A stretch of DNA of 64,000 bases from Cordilura impudica (lineage: Eukaryota > Arthropoda > Insecta > Diptera > Scathophagidae), in NCBI GenBank assembly GCA_963682025.1, contig OY821517.1, positions 92,935,946 through 92,999,945 on the forward strand. Direction: 5' to 3'. How positions within the stretch are numbered: position 1 is the stretch's first letter; the number at the start of each line of letters is the position of its first letter. The notes under the pieces were generated by a model. The model ran no database searches and had not been told where the DNA came from. It was given only the letters and a program-made list of their open reading frames with translations. Both the position numbers and the translations under genes were made by a program. Below, one piece after another: positions 1 to 10,296 of the stretch.

Positions 1-72
1 TTATTGATCAAATCGAACCGGATTATGATGGTGGAACAAAGCTATTGGTAATAAAACGTCATGAAATTGAAG
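1..72 (+). CDS. Partial host exon with 3' splice donor
   Basis: Reading from base 3, the first 70 bases stay open and give a 23-residue acidic/basic peptide (IDQIEPDYDGG... ending KRHEIE). The frame runs straight into GAAG|GTAAAGTT, a good match to a 5' splice donor, which would cut after the first base of a Gly codon (phase 1). Immediately downstream the sequence becomes T-rich and noncoding. Codon use here is less AT-biased than the surroundings and the peptide resembles no transposon protein I know. I do not recognise the gene. The exon continues off the left edge. It is short, so chance is possible, but the open frame plus donor make a real exon of a host gene on this strand more likely. 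Confidence 0.5.
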
Positions 73-258
73 GTAAAGTTCTTTTTAATTTTTTTTCGTA
101 TTCAAATAATTTCCAAATAAAGTTTTAAAAACCCTTTGAAACATACTGGTTATTGGGAAATAAAAATTAACAGGATAATTCTTCTTGGACAAGAACTGTA
201 TTATCGTACTTATTGAAATCTAAGCCACTCTGGTTTTATGTGAGCTTGCCAACACTCC
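73..258. other. Probable start of intron, no gene
   Basis: T-rich noncoding DNA directly after the putative splice donor. I see no repeat family or open frame in it. Confidence 0.4.
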
Positions 259-957
259 TTTTTATACCCTATACCACTATGTGGTTTACGTATAATGACA
301 TTGTGCTGCTGTTTGTAACTACCAAAAATATTTTAACTAGACCCATCTTTATTATACTGATCGACTCAGAATCACGTTCTCAGTCGATTTAGCGATGTCC
401 GTCCGTCCGGCTGTGTGTCCATGTAAACGTTGTAATCAAACTAGAGGTTGCAAATATAAATATATTTTGATGAAGTTTGGTACATAAGCTTTTACCGGCC
501 ATAGGCTGAACGCTGTTTAAATTGGTGAAATTCGGTCCATATTCAGACCTAGTCCTCATACAAATGGCTCCTGTGATATTGACATAAATTATCATATAAA
601 TCTCAGCCAAATTGGGTTTGTATATGTTAATTTTATCCATTAATCAGTAGTCCAAAAATAATCCCTATAGGACAATTCTTAGTCATAGGCCCCATATAGA
701 GCTGCTTCCCGACCTTCACTTAAATCTATCAAAAACAAAAATATTGCATACATTTTTCTCAAATTTGTTTTGTATATATTTTTTTTTTCAAAATATAAGT
801 GACTTTACCAAATATTGTCAGGTTCCGTCCATTTTTAGACCTAGTCTCCATATGAATATAGCACCCGATATGAACTTTTTCATATCTGCAGCCAAAAAAA
901 TTGCTCGTCATATAAATGCCACTCAAATTTGGGGTATGCTTACTTTCTGGTAACCAT
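259..957 (+). repeat. R repeat copy 1 (3'-truncated)
   Basis: Starts TTTTTATACCCTATACCACT and carries the internal blocks of the family: CTTTGTGCTG-like block, GATCGA box, GTCCGTCCG microsatellite, TCGGTCCAT, and CATATAGAGCTGCTTCC. It stops near TACTTTCTGG and lacks the GGTATAGGGTATCG end and the terminal palindrome. It encodes nothing; the short ORFs on both strands recur in every copy because the repeat recurs. Confidence 0.85.
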
Positions 958-959
958 TA

Positions 960-1341
960 AAAAAAATTTGTTTTTCTTATAAAGTACACTTCCTTAGAAA
1001 GTACATCTCCTTATAAGAGTAACTTTTCCCTAAAAATTCCTTTACAAAATTTTTTCCTAAAATGAACATTTTCTTTAAAAAAACTTATTATATTTAATTT
1101 CTTTAATGCAACTTTATTTAAAAAGTTAATTTTCTTTAAAAAGTACATTTTCTTTAAATTTTCTTTAAAACAACATTTTTTTTGAAATGAACATTTTCTT
1201 TAAAAGCAGACTTTCTTGAAAAAGTATTATAACTTATAAAGTACTTCACATTTTCTCTAAAAAGAAAATCTTCTTTACAAAGTACCATTACTTATAAGAG
1301 CGCCTTTCCTTAAAAAAGGAAATTTTCTTTAAAAAGTACCA
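960..1341. repeat. Degenerate minisatellite block A
   Basis: Loosely repeated 17-18 bp units around TTTTCTTTAAAAAGTAC(A/C), much diverged with indels. The same array reappears at 2123-2471, 5140-5516, 10801-11164, 11284-11640 and 11876-11998, each time next to an inserted element. Confidence 0.75.
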
Positions 1342-2122
1342 TTTTTATACCCTATACCACTATGTGGTTTGGGTATAATGACTTTGTGCTGCTGTTTGTA
1401 ACAACCAAAAATATTTGACCTACACCCATCTTTAATTATACCGATCGAATCAGTATCACTATCTGATTCGATTTAACGATGTCCGTCCGTCCGTCCGTCA
1501 GTCTGTGTGTCAATGTAAAGATTGTAATCAAACTGCAGGTCGCAAATATGAATATATGTTGACGAAATTTGGTATTTGATCTTTTATCGGCCATGGGATG
1601 AACGCAGTTGAAATTGGTGAGAATCGGTCCATGTTCAGACCTAGCGCCCATACAAATGAACCCTATGAAATCAACATATATTGTCATAAGATCCAAATTA
1701 TCATACAAATCTTAGTCAAATTGGGTTTGTATGTATATATTACATCCATTAATCATTAGTCCAATTAGTCCAAAAATGATACCTATTGGACAACTCTTAG
1801 TCATAGGCCCCATATAGAGCTGCTTCCCGATCTTCACTTAAATCTATCAAAAAACAAAAATATTGCACTGATTCTTCTCAAATTTTGTTTGTATATATTT
1901 TTGCAAAATACAGGAGACTTTACCAAACATGGTCAGGATCGGTCCATTTTTGGGCCTAGTCCCCATATAGATATAGCATCCGATATGAACTTTTTCATAT
2001 CTGCAGCCGAAAAAATTAACAAAAATCCCACTCAAATTTGGTTTATGCTTATTTTCTATATCCAGTTAGTTGGGCCTGAGAGATAGGGTCTCTAAACGCA
2101 TGGTATAGGGTATCGTATAGTC
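1342..2122 (+). repeat. R repeat copy 2 (nearly full length)
   Basis: Runs from TTTTTATACCCTATACCACT to GGTATAGGGTATCGTATAGTCG, losing only the right half of the GTCGGTCTAGACCGAC palindrome and the TTACTTGTTTT tail. It carries (TCCG)n at about 1482-1498 and lies inside the minisatellite. Confidence 0.85.
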
Positions 2123-2471
2123 GTTTTAAAATGTTAAAATGTTTTAAAATGTAAATTTTCTTTAATAATAACATTTTCTTTAAAAAGTACCATTACTTAA
2201 AAAAGAAAATTTTCTTTAAAAAGTACCTTTCCTTAGAAAATTTATCCCTCTATTAAAAAGTACCTTTTCTTTAATTTGTACATTTCCTTAAATAAGTACG
2301 TTTTCTTTAAAAAGATTCTTTCATTAAAAAATGTTACTCTGCTTTTAAAGGTACATTTTCTTGAAGAAGAAACATTACTTATAAATGTACCTTTCTTAGG
2401 AAAGGACATTTTATTTAAAAATCACATTCTCCTTAAAAAGTAAATTTTCTTTAAAAATTACATTTTCTTTA
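2123..2471. repeat. Degenerate minisatellite block B
   Basis: Same CTTTAAAAAGTAC-type units as block A, between R copy 2 and the first Penelope-like element. The last 10 bases (ATTTTCTTTA) are repeated at 5140-5149, a candidate target duplication for the PLE, though the motif is also part of the array unit. Confidence 0.7.
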
Positions 2472-2599
2472 TGTATAGTTGACCTTTTAGTTGTTAATTA
2501 ATTTGATTTGTTCAGCTTGAGGTCATAAAATTTTTAATAAAATAAACAAAAAAGTTTTTTTGTGTTTTAATTTGATTAATATTTTTTCTTTTTATATAT

Positions 2600-2650
2600 T
2601 ATTTGACCCAATATTTCGACCGAATTTTCCGATCGTCAACAGGGGATCTG
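2600..2650 (-). ncRNA. Hammerhead-like core in PLE end
   Basis: Read on the minus strand, CTGTTGA is followed by a 5-bp hairpin (CGATC/GGTCG) and then GAAA, the spacing of a hammerhead ribozyme core (CUGANGA, stem II, GAAA). The first box departs from consensus at one position. PLE terminal repeats are known to carry hammerhead motifs. Stems I and III are not convincing by eye. Confidence 0.35.
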
Positions 2651-2828
2651 TTGTTAAATATACAAAGTAATAATGACAAAACATTTTTTAATATAATTAC
2701 AAAAATATTATTTTAAACAATAAAAACAACTGATGTATAAAATAAAAACAAATTTACATACATAAACAAAAAGATAGTGTTCCGCGAAAAAACCAAATAA
2801 TTATCCTTGTTACACTTCCAAGTTATTG

Positions 2829-5063
2829 TCACCTACTGTTTTGTTTTGATAAATATTTGTCTATTGTGTGTCTGTAAATTTGGGCGCAATTATCTGTGTC
2901 AGTTTTGTAAATTAGTCTCTTCTCTACTGGTACATTAATAATATGTAACATCTCTAGAATATATCTCTTCTTATAATTATTCTCACCCACTAATATTTTC
3001 ACATTGTTTGGTTTGGTTTATATCCAGTTAAGGTACAGTGGGCTGCTAATGCTGTTTTTTGTGAAATTCTTTTGTCAAGTGCTTTTTGGTCCGATTTATG
3101 CGATGAAAGTCTAGTCTTAAGTTTTGTTTTTGTTGTACCAACTTATACCTTCGGGCATATGTTGGACTCGTCTCCATTACAATTTATTTGATAGACAAGA
3201 TTCGATTTGTCTTCTTTTAATAATTTTGATTTAGTTTTACTAAATAACTTTTCAAGTGTATTGTCTGTTCCAGTTGTTAATTCAAATTTATTCTTGTTAT
3301 ATATATCCGCATTTTTAAGTCTCTCCGATAAACCTGGTATATATGTCATGGACTTATATATTTTCGGAGTCTTCTCCCTAATCCTATATTCTCCAATTAA
3401 TTTCATTTTTCCCTGTTCTATTAAGTCATTAATAGTTTTAATCGGGAAGTCATTTTTAATCAATAAAGATTTTATTTTGTCTATGTTTGTCATGTGAAAT
3501 TCATTGTCGCTTATTTCTAACACTTTACTAATAAAATTAGACGCTGTATTAATAATAGTACTTTTCGGGTGTTTCGAGTAAAAATTTATTAACCTACCAG
3601 AAGCCATTGGTTTTTGATACCAATCAAATTTTATCAGGTTGTCTTTTCTGATAAGAATACAGTCTAAATATGGTAAACTTCCTTCGTTCTCCTTTTCCAT
3701 TGTAAATTTTATTTGTCTGTTATAATTGTTTAATGTGTTAAGTGTTTCGTCAAAATTGGCTGTTTGCACTATCGCAAACAAATCATCTACATATTTAGTA
3801 ACTAATCTAAGGTTATCATCTAACTTATCAAGCGTCACGTTTAATAACTCTTCCATAACGATGTCTGCAATAACTGGTGATGCTGGAGATCCCATAGGCA
3901 TTCCTTTCTTTTGTTCGTAGAAATATTCTTTGTAATTAAAATATCTGTTATCCTTTATACAAAACGTGAGTAATTCCATAAAAATGTCTTTGGGGATTTT
4001 TGTAAATTTTTCCAGTATGTTCTATTTTCTTTCAATTGTCTTCAGTGCTAAATTTACCGGAATACTCGGGAAAAGGGATATAACATCAAAAGTTATTAAT
4101 GTTTTGTCTACATGTATATATGTGTTATTAATTTTATTTTTAAAATCTTTTGCGTCTTTTACGTTGTACATTGAATCCTGCGTTAAGTTCTTTAAAATAT
4201 CTACTAAGTATTTGCATAATTCATAAGATGGTGAATTAATCGACGAGCAGATTGGCCTTAAAGGAGCTCCATTTTTGTGTATTTTTGGCAGGCCATATAT
4301 CCTTGGTGATGTTGCTATTCTTGTTGTGAGTCGTTTCTTGCTTGTTAAGTCTATCAGGTTCATATTAAACATCAATAAGAATGTTGTTTTTGTTTTGTAA
4401 GATTGATGTTGGGTCTTTTTTCAGACGTCTGTATGTGCAGATATCTCCTAATATATCTTTCATCTTGGTTTCATAATCTGTTTTTTCCAATGCCACTGTT
4501 GTGTTACCTTTGTCTGAATTTAAAATGAGAATGTTTTTATTTTTGTCCAAAAATCTTTTTGCTTGTCCCACTGTGTCAAGTATTAGTTTATCTCTATTAG
4601 TTAGTTTGTTTTTGAATAAATGGTTATCTACTAATGAAACTAGTTTTATTCGTGATTTCTCTTGTTGTTCTCTACCCTCAATTGTTTGAATACACTCTTC
4701 TCCATTCGCAATACATTTAAACAAAGGGAATGTAGTCAATGTATTAGGCAATGCAAATTTTGGTCCAAGTGAGAACATCCACTGTATATTTGTTGGGATG
4801 TCACTCTCTGTTTTGTTTATGAACCATTCTTTGTTGTGTTTCATATTAATTTCACTGTTTTGTTGTTCTTTTAATTTTTCAAATTTCTTGATGTGTATTC
4901 TTTTGTTTTTCTCCATAAAGCTTTCAAAAATAAGTTGTTCACTCTCTAATAAAAGCTTTTTGTCTTGATCGTCTAACAATTGTTCAATATTATCTTTAGT
5001 TCTTGTAATTAGTTGTTTATGTAAAACCAATTGTGTTTTTGATGTATAAGAAGTTTTAGTATT
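2829..5063 (-). pseudogene. Penelope-like RT/GIY-YIG protein, broken
   Basis: Penelope-like proteins combine a telomerase-related reverse transcriptase with a C-terminal GIY-YIG nuclease. The N-terminal linker region lies at 5063-4365 (lysine/glutamate-rich). The RT follows in another frame at 4375-4022 (IYGLPKIHKNG, RPICSSINSPSYEL, FDVISLFPSIPV) and then at 3979-3143 (GMPMGSPASPVIADI, KYVDDLFAIV, LPYLDCI, WYQKPMASGR). The nuclease part starts at about 3160 (NICPKV, stop, VGTTKTKLKTRLSSHK) and ends with YKKRYILEMLHII and a stop at 2829. Breaks: frameshift near 4370; in-frame TAG at 4022-4024 where reading resumes directly; TAA at the Tyr position of the YVG motif (about 3140); and a one-base frameshift near 3005. 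The RT catalytic YVDD is intact. Confidence 0.85.
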
Positions 5064-5139
5064 TTAAATTGGAAATTGTATACATGTTTTTCTAAAAATT
5101 TTATGACCCCAAGCTGAACCAATCAAATTAATTAATTAC

Positions 5140-5516
5140 ATTTTCTTTAAAAATTACATTTTCTACAAAATTACCTTATCTTTAAAAAGTACCTTTTCTT
5201 TAAAAGGATATATTCTTTAAAAATAATCTTTTTTTGAAAAGTACCATTTCTTTGAAGCAAATTTTCTTTAAAAAGTAGCATTACTTATAAAAGTAGATTT
5301 TCTTTAAAAGTAATTTTTCTTTAAAAAAGTAAATTTTCTTTAAAAAGTACATTTTCCTTAAAAATATGTTTCCTTTAAAAATAAAATTTCCTTAAGGAGT
5401 ACCTTTTCTCGAAATAAGTAGCTCTTTAAAAAAAGCAAATTTTTTTCAAAAAGTAAATTTTTTCAAAAAATGCCCTTTCACAAAAAGTACCTTTTCTTTT
5501 AAAAATATATTTTCTT
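5140..5516. repeat. Degenerate minisatellite block C
   Basis: TTTCTTTAAAAAGTACC-type units continuing block B across the PLE insertion. Its last 12 bases, ATATATTTTCTT (5505-5516), recur at 10801-10812 and form the target duplication of the second PLE. Confidence 0.75.
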
Positions 5517-5816
5517 GAAGGGTGAATATAATTCGACTTAAGGTCATCGGTTGTTAAAAGATTCTTTGTTATAAGAACATTTTGTTAAAAATAAATAAAA
5601 ACAAGTTTTTTTATTTTTTTTTTATTAATTTTTAAACAATAATTATAACAATATTCCTTTCCAATATATTTCTATCTACTTTGTTGATCATCATCAGGGA
5701 TAATCTGATAAATAACAATAAAAATAAAATTAAAAACACAAATAATTTTGAATTGATCATCAACAAAAAGCAATAAAAATCATTTAAAAATTATATTTAC
5801 TTTAAAAACAAATTTT
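5517..5816 (+). repeat. PLE left inverted pseudo-LTR
   Basis: Matches the complement of 10296-10500 and 10685-10763. On the minus strand CTGATGA (5691-5697) precedes GAAA (5669-5672) with about 18 bases between, a hammerhead-like core. The last 15 bases (TTAAAAACAAATTTT, 5802-5816) are repeated right of the LINE at 10023-10037. Confidence 0.75.
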
Positions 5817-6123
5817 CAAATCCTTAGTTTGGCCGCGATCATAAACAGACGTATGTGCAAATTTGCTATTGCAATAACTAAAAATATAAAAACAAAATTC
5901 ATTAAAATTATTATTCAAAACAAACAGATTAGTGTTTCAAAAGGGATTAGTTAATCCGTTTACTACTCAAAAAAAAAAAAAAAAAAACAAACAAAATCAA
6001 ACGCACTCGCGGTGAAGATGCCAATGCTTCAAGAAAGCATAACATAATGGTTAAAAAAGTAAACAACAACATAGTACTGCTACCACAGTAAACAACAACA
6101 ACTTTTTTCAACCACTGCAAACA

Positions 6124-7146
6124 GTGGACGATGATGAAAATGAAGAAACAGAAATTATAGTTAATAAACAAAATAAAGAGCATATCCCACCTATAACTAT
6201 TTTAAAATGTAAAACTATACAAATACAAGATATTTGTAGTGTTTTGGAAATAACGAATTATGCTATTCGTAATATATCAATTGGTCTCAAATTATTTTGT
6301 AATAATATAGAAGATTTTAATCTAATGTGCAAAAATTTAGAGAATAAATTTGAATTTTTTACTTATGGTACAAAGAATGAAAAACCATATAAAGCAGTGT
6401 TGCTTGGATTAGACAAATTTGATCCACTTGTAATTAAAAAAAAATTAACTGACATGAAGTTATCATGTTTAGATGTTAAGCTTGTAACCAAATCAATTGG
6501 TCCTAACAATGAGCAGGCAATATATATAGTTTACTTTCAAAGAAAGTCTATCAGCATTAAAGAATTAAGACAAAACTACTCTCTCATTGATTACGTTAAA
6601 GTTAAATGGGATTTCCAAAGAAACAAGTCATCAAACTTAACCCAGTGCCACAACTGTCAAATGTTGGGTCATGGATCCAGTCGTTGCAGAGTTAAAACTT
6701 TTTGTGCTAAATGTGCTGGAAATCACAAAACTACAGAGTGTACCTCTGAAACAATTAAATGCGCTAATTGTAAGAGTCCACACAAATCATCTTCGTTAGA
6801 TTGTCCAAGCAGGCAACAATATCAACAAATAAGGCAACGTTTCAAGCCGAAATCTTATAGATCAAGTCAACAACCAAATAATGGCCGCAATAACTTTGAC
6901 TTTAGTACAAATTACAGTTCACAATTTCCAAACAATCTAAATCAAAGGGATACAAACAGAAATCCTGAATGGAATCACCAATCCAACAACAGCAATAATG
7001 GTAATAAGAATACAAATAATTTATTTTCTGTAGAAGAAATCAAAAACTTAACTTTTGAGCTTATTTCCAAATTAAAAAATTGTAAATGTAAAGCAGATCA
7101 ATTTGAAGTGATTACATCACTCGCCTGTAAATTTTTATATGAGTAG
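6124..7146 (+). CDS. LINE ORF1, zinc-knuckle RNA-binding protein
   Basis: ORF1 proteins of Jockey-clade LINEs bind the element RNA as nucleocapsid-like chaperones. This frame gives 340 residues. The middle part (about 95-170, ending SLIDYVKVKWDFQR) matches the domain that precedes the knuckles in this clade. Three knuckles follow at about 175-188 (CHNCQMLGHGSSRC), 194-206 (CAKCAGNHKTTEC) and 213-227, then a long Gln/Asn/Ser/Arg-rich tail. It overlaps ORF2 by 8 bases in ATGAGTAG. The start is odd: 6124 is GTG, an in-frame stop lies at 6052, and the first in-frame ATG is at 6325 (residue 68). ATGs near 6018 and 6047 are in other frames. Either a small indel has broken the 5' end or a non-AUG start is used. 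Confidence 0.85.
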   Translation: MDDDENEETEIIVNKQNKEHIPPITILKCKTIQIQDICSVLEITNYAIRNISIGLKLFCNNIEDFNLMCKNLENKFEFFTYGTKNEKPYKAVLLGLDKFDPLVIKKKLTDMKLSCLDVKLVTKSIGPNNEQAIYIVYFQRKSISIKELRQNYSLIDYVKVKWDFQRNKSSNLTQCHNCQMLGHGSSRCRVKTFCAKCAGNHKTTECTSETIKCANCKSPHKSSSLDCPSRQQYQQIRQRFKPKSYRSSQQPNNGRNNFDFSTNYSSQFPNNLNQRDTNRNPEWNHQSNNSNNGNKNTNNLFSVEEIKNLTFELISKLKNCKCKADQFEVITSLACKFLYE

Positions 7147-9802
7147 AAATTTAAATATTATATCATGGAACGCCAGAGGCATTCGTAACAAAAAAGATGA
7201 ACTCTTTAACTTTTTAATAAGTCATAATATTCATATTTGCCTTATTTCGGAAACAATGCTGAAAAATGACATTTCAATAAAACACCCAAAGTTTTATTGT
7301 TATAGAAAAGACAGAGACGAAGGCAGAGGGGGAGGTGTAGCTGTTTTAGTCCAAAAAAACGTAGAACACTCTTTTATACCACCTTTAAACACTTTTTTAA
7401 TCGAAAATATTGGAGTCAAAGTAAGAACATCAAACGGTAACTATATAAATATATTTTCCTGCTATTTCCCTGGTGGATCTCCTGGCAGAGATAATGAAAA
7501 AAAACTAAAGTTTAAATCTGATCTCCGTAAACTACATAGCGTTGATGAAAATTTTATTTTTGGCGGCAATTTTAACTGTAGACATAGTCTATGGGGTTGT
7601 CAGCGTGCAAATTGTTGGGGAAATCTATTGTATGAGAAATTAGATTCCGAAAATTTCCAAATATTGTATCCAAATGAACACACATACATACCATCCGATC
7701 ACAGACGGCAATCATCTACTTTAGATTTCTTTCTGACTGACTTATCCAATAGTATTACTCCGGTTAACGTCATTAACGATCTCGGTTCTGACCATAATCC
7801 TATTAAAATTACAATAAACAATGAATTCAGCTCTGTCCAAAAGTCTTTCTATGATTATAAAAAAGCAGACTGGTTTCGTTACTCTACATACATCAAAAGA
7901 AATCTAACAATCCCAGATGAAAACAATGAAAATAATAGGGAACTGGTCGATTCAATGATAATCACGCTTAGTAACACAATATCCGATGCTATTAACCATA
8001 GTGTTCCAAAAAGAATCGCTGCAGTCAAAACACAAGAGTTACCCCAATACATAAAACATCTAATCCAAATAAGAAATATCTACAGGAGAAACTGGAAACG
8101 ATATAGAGATATTCGTGATAACAGTCAAATGAAAATATATAATTTTCGTATTTCAGAAGAGATAAAGAAGTTTAAAAATAATACTTGGAATAAAAAGCTC
8201 TCATCACTAGACAAGGGCTCAGCTCCTTTTTGGAATATATCCAAACTATTAAAGAAAAAATGTACAAACATCCCCATACTAAAACTTAACAACACCAGTT
8301 ACAACACACAGCAAGAGAAATGTGAAATCCTAGCGCAAACATTCAGCCAAAACCACACAATTTCAACACATTTAAGTGATCCGTCAACCATTGCAGATGT
8401 TAACAGTGCGATAAATAACCTTTACTCCAGCAACTACATCCCTCATAATGATTTATATATTTTTATTAACAAAATACTGGACATTATGAAGAAGCTCAAA
8501 CCTAAAAAATCCCCTGGAAGAGATGGGATAACTAACAAATGTTTAAAAAATCTGCCAAAAAAGGGACTCAAATATTTAACAACAATTATAAACTGTTGTT
8601 TAAAATTGCATTATTTTCCTAAAATATGGAAACTTTCTAAAATAATTCCCATACGGAAGCCAAACAAGCCGCTTGATTGTCCTAATTCGTATAGACCCAT
8701 AAGTCTTTTATCGTCGTTAAGTAAAATACTTGAGAAAGTAATTAAGGAAAAAATTACAGATTTTATTGATGCTGAAAGCTTATTACCTCCACAACAATTT
8801 GGATTTCGCAAGGAACATAATACAGTTCAACCCTTAGTAAGAATAAGAAACATTGTAAATTCCAACTTCAATTCCGGCAAGTCCACTGGTATGATATTAA
8901 TGGATATAAAAGCTGCATTTGATTCGGTCTGGCATAATGGTCTCATTTTCAAAATGATCAAATTAAATTTTCCTGTTGAGCTCATAAAAATAATACATAG
9001 TTTTCTCTCAGAACGCTATTTTAATGTTTTTATTGGATCCAGCACCTCGACTATTAAAGAAATTACTGATGGTTGTCCTCAGGGATCCTGTCTCTCACCT
9101 ATTTTATATAATATATACACAGCAGACTTTCCAACTCTGCATTGCTGCGCTACATCAATTTTTGCTGATGACACCGCCCTACTTAGTTCGGGTATACTCG
9201 CCGTCGATATAATTAACAACTTAGAAGCCGCACTGATCGAAGTAAATTCATACTTTACAAAATGGAAAATATTAGTTAACCCACTAAAGACACAAGCTAT
9301 TTATTTTTCGCGAAGACGCAAACAATGTTTTCTACCTCAACAACCTGTAGCTTTTAATAATAGTCAAATAACTTGGGAGAACAAGGTCAAATATTTGGGT
9401 GTGGTGTTAGATCCCAAACTAAAATTCAAAGACCACATCCCTTATATCATAGACAAGGTTAATAAACTAATAAGATTGTTATACCCGTTGATAAACCGGA
9501 ACTCCAAACTTAATATCGTCAACAAAACCCTTATACTGAAGTCCGTATTTCATGCCATAATGTTTTATGCTGCTCCGGTTTGGTCCAGTGCTGCACAGTG
9601 TCACATAAAAAAATTACAAATTGCGCAAAATAAACTTTTAAAAATGATTCACAATTTGCCTTGGTACCACTCTACTCGACGACTTCATTATATAGCAAAC
9701 GTCGAACCAGTAAATAATAAAATGCAAAAACTAACATTAAACTTCAATATCAGTTGTCTCAACTCAGATTTAAACCATATTAATGAGCTCGGCTCAACAT
9801 AA
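7139..9802 (+). CDS. LINE ORF2, endonuclease and reverse transcriptase
   Basis: This 887-residue protein nicks target DNA and copies the element RNA. The APE-type endonuclease covers about residues 5-225: ISWNARGI (N11), LISETML (E38), GGNFNCRH (142-149), STLDFFLTD and LGSDHNPI (D218/H219). In this family the GGNFN block is normally GGDFN, so the catalytic Asp appears as Asn144. The RT spans about 450-720: SYRPISLLSSLSKILEKV, QFGFRKEHNT, MDIKAAFDSVWH, GCPQGSCLSPILYNIY, FADDTALL (675-682) and KYLGVVLDPKLKFKDH. The length fits Jockey-clade ORF2 (about 900), and no RNase H follows. The ATG overlaps the ORF1 stop. The frame has no internal stop, so it is recent, but the Asn substitution may make this copy endonuclease-deficient. 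Confidence 0.9.
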   Translation: MSRNLNIISWNARGIRNKKDELFNFLISHNIHICLISETMLKNDISIKHPKFYCYRKDRDEGRGGGVAVLVQKNVEHSFIPPLNTFLIENIGVKVRTSNGNYINIFSCYFPGGSPGRDNEKKLKFKSDLRKLHSVDENFIFGGNFNCRHSLWGCQRANCWGNLLYEKLDSENFQILYPNEHTYIPSDHRRQSSTLDFFLTDLSNSITPVNVINDLGSDHNPIKITINNEFSSVQKSFYDYKKADWFRYSTYIKRNLTIPDENNENNRELVDSMIITLSNTISDAINHSVPKRIAAVKTQELPQYIKHLIQIRNIYRRNWKRYRDIRDNSQMKIYNFRISEEIKKFKNNTWNKKLSSLDKGSAPFWNISKLLKKKCTNIPILKLNNTSYNTQQEKCEILAQTFSQNHTISTHLSDPSTIADVNSAINNLYSSNYIPHNDLYIFINKILDIMKKLKPKKSPGRDGITNKCLKNLPKKGLKYLTTIINCCLKLHYFPKIWKLSKIIPIRKPNKPLDCPNSYRPISLLSSLSKILEKVIKEKITDFIDAESLLPPQQFGFRKEHNTVQPLVRIRNIVNSNFNSGKSTGMILMDIKAAFDSVWHNGLIFKMIKLNFPVELIKIIHSFLSERYFNVFIGSSTSTIKEITDGCPQGSCLSPILYNIYTADFPTLHCCATSIFADDTALLSSGILAVDIINNLEAALIEVNSYFTKWKILVNPLKTQAIYFSRRRKQCFLPQQPVAFNNSQITWENKVKYLGVVLDPKLKFKDHIPYIIDKVNKLIRLLYPLINRNSKLNIVNKTLILKSVFHAIMFYAAPVWSSAAQCHIKKLQIAQNKLLKMIHNLPWYHSTRRLHYIANVEPVNNKMQKLTLNFNISCLNSDLNHINELGST

Positions 9803-10063
9803 TTTTACCCTTAACTTTTATTTTATCTTAACTTAAAATTAACACAAAGGTTTTTTGAAAATTTTTGCCTCCGACTTATTCGATATTATTTAAAACTTAA
9901 TATAATATAAAAGATTGTAATTAATATTTAAGTAGAAAAGGAAAAAATCCTAAACTCTTTGTGAAAAATTGTTAAACAAAATTACATTTAAATATTATGT
10001 AAATAAAGAATTGAATTGAAAATTAAAAACAAATTTTTAATTTGTTTGAGTTATAACCTTCTT

Positions 10064-10296
10064 TTACACAGTGTAATTGTCAACTAACTTTTGTTTTAAT
10101 CGTTTGTGTTTGTCAACCGTATGTCTGTAGATCTTAGCGACGTTTTCCGTATCTCTCTTATAATTAAGAGCTTTGTCATTGGGAACTTTCATTATATGAA
10201 GCATTTCCAACATAAATCTTTTCCTATAATTATTTTCCTCTTGTAAAATTTTTGTAGAATCAAAGTTTGGTTTATGTTTGTTGATAAAGATTTGTT
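10064..10296 (-). pseudogene. PLE C-terminal nuclease fragment
   Basis: The minus strand encodes about 76 residues beginning FINKHKPNFDSTKILQEENN, continuing YRKRFMLEMLHIMKV and ending before a TAA at 10064-10066. This corresponds to the last part of the PLE nuclease region and is clearly related to the end of the 2829-5063 protein (YKKRYILEMLHIINV), but it belongs to a different PLE subfamily. The RT and the first part of the nuclease are absent; the fragment abuts the right pseudo-LTR directly. Confidence 0.75.

Larger units (their letters stand above)
2472..5139 (-). mobile_element. Penelope-like retroelement, decayed
   Basis: A minus-strand RT followed by a GIY-YIG type endonuclease tail identifies the Penelope-like class. 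About 45 bp at the ends are inverted copies of each other (left 2496-2541, right 5095-5139, sharing GTTAATTAATTTGAT and GGTCATAAAATTTTTA). The left end carries a further 20-odd bases with no partner, as in PLEs, where one end has a short extension. A 10-bp direct repeat flanks it. The coding region has two nonsense changes and at least two frameshifts, so it is a dead copy inserted in the minisatellite. Confidence 0.8.
5817..10022 (+). mobile_element. Full-length Jockey-clade LINE
   Basis: A two-ORF non-LTR retrotransposon: 5' leader of about 300 bases, ORF1 with three zinc knuckles, ORF2 with APE endonuclease and RT but no RNase H, and a 220-base 3' UTR ending AATAAAGAATTGAATTGAAAA. It is flanked by a perfect 15-bp target duplication, TTAAAAACAAATTTT, at 5802-5816 and 10023-10037, which fixes both ends and shows it was not 5'-truncated on insertion. 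Domain order and lengths fit the Jockey clade (X-element/BS-like). It is the second-youngest coding element in the window. Confidence 0.85.

Noticed and set aside
1436..2086. Frames of 60-90 residues within R copies on both strands
   Set aside because: They recur in every R copy with different breaks and show no conserved protein; they are fortuitous frames in a noncoding repeat.
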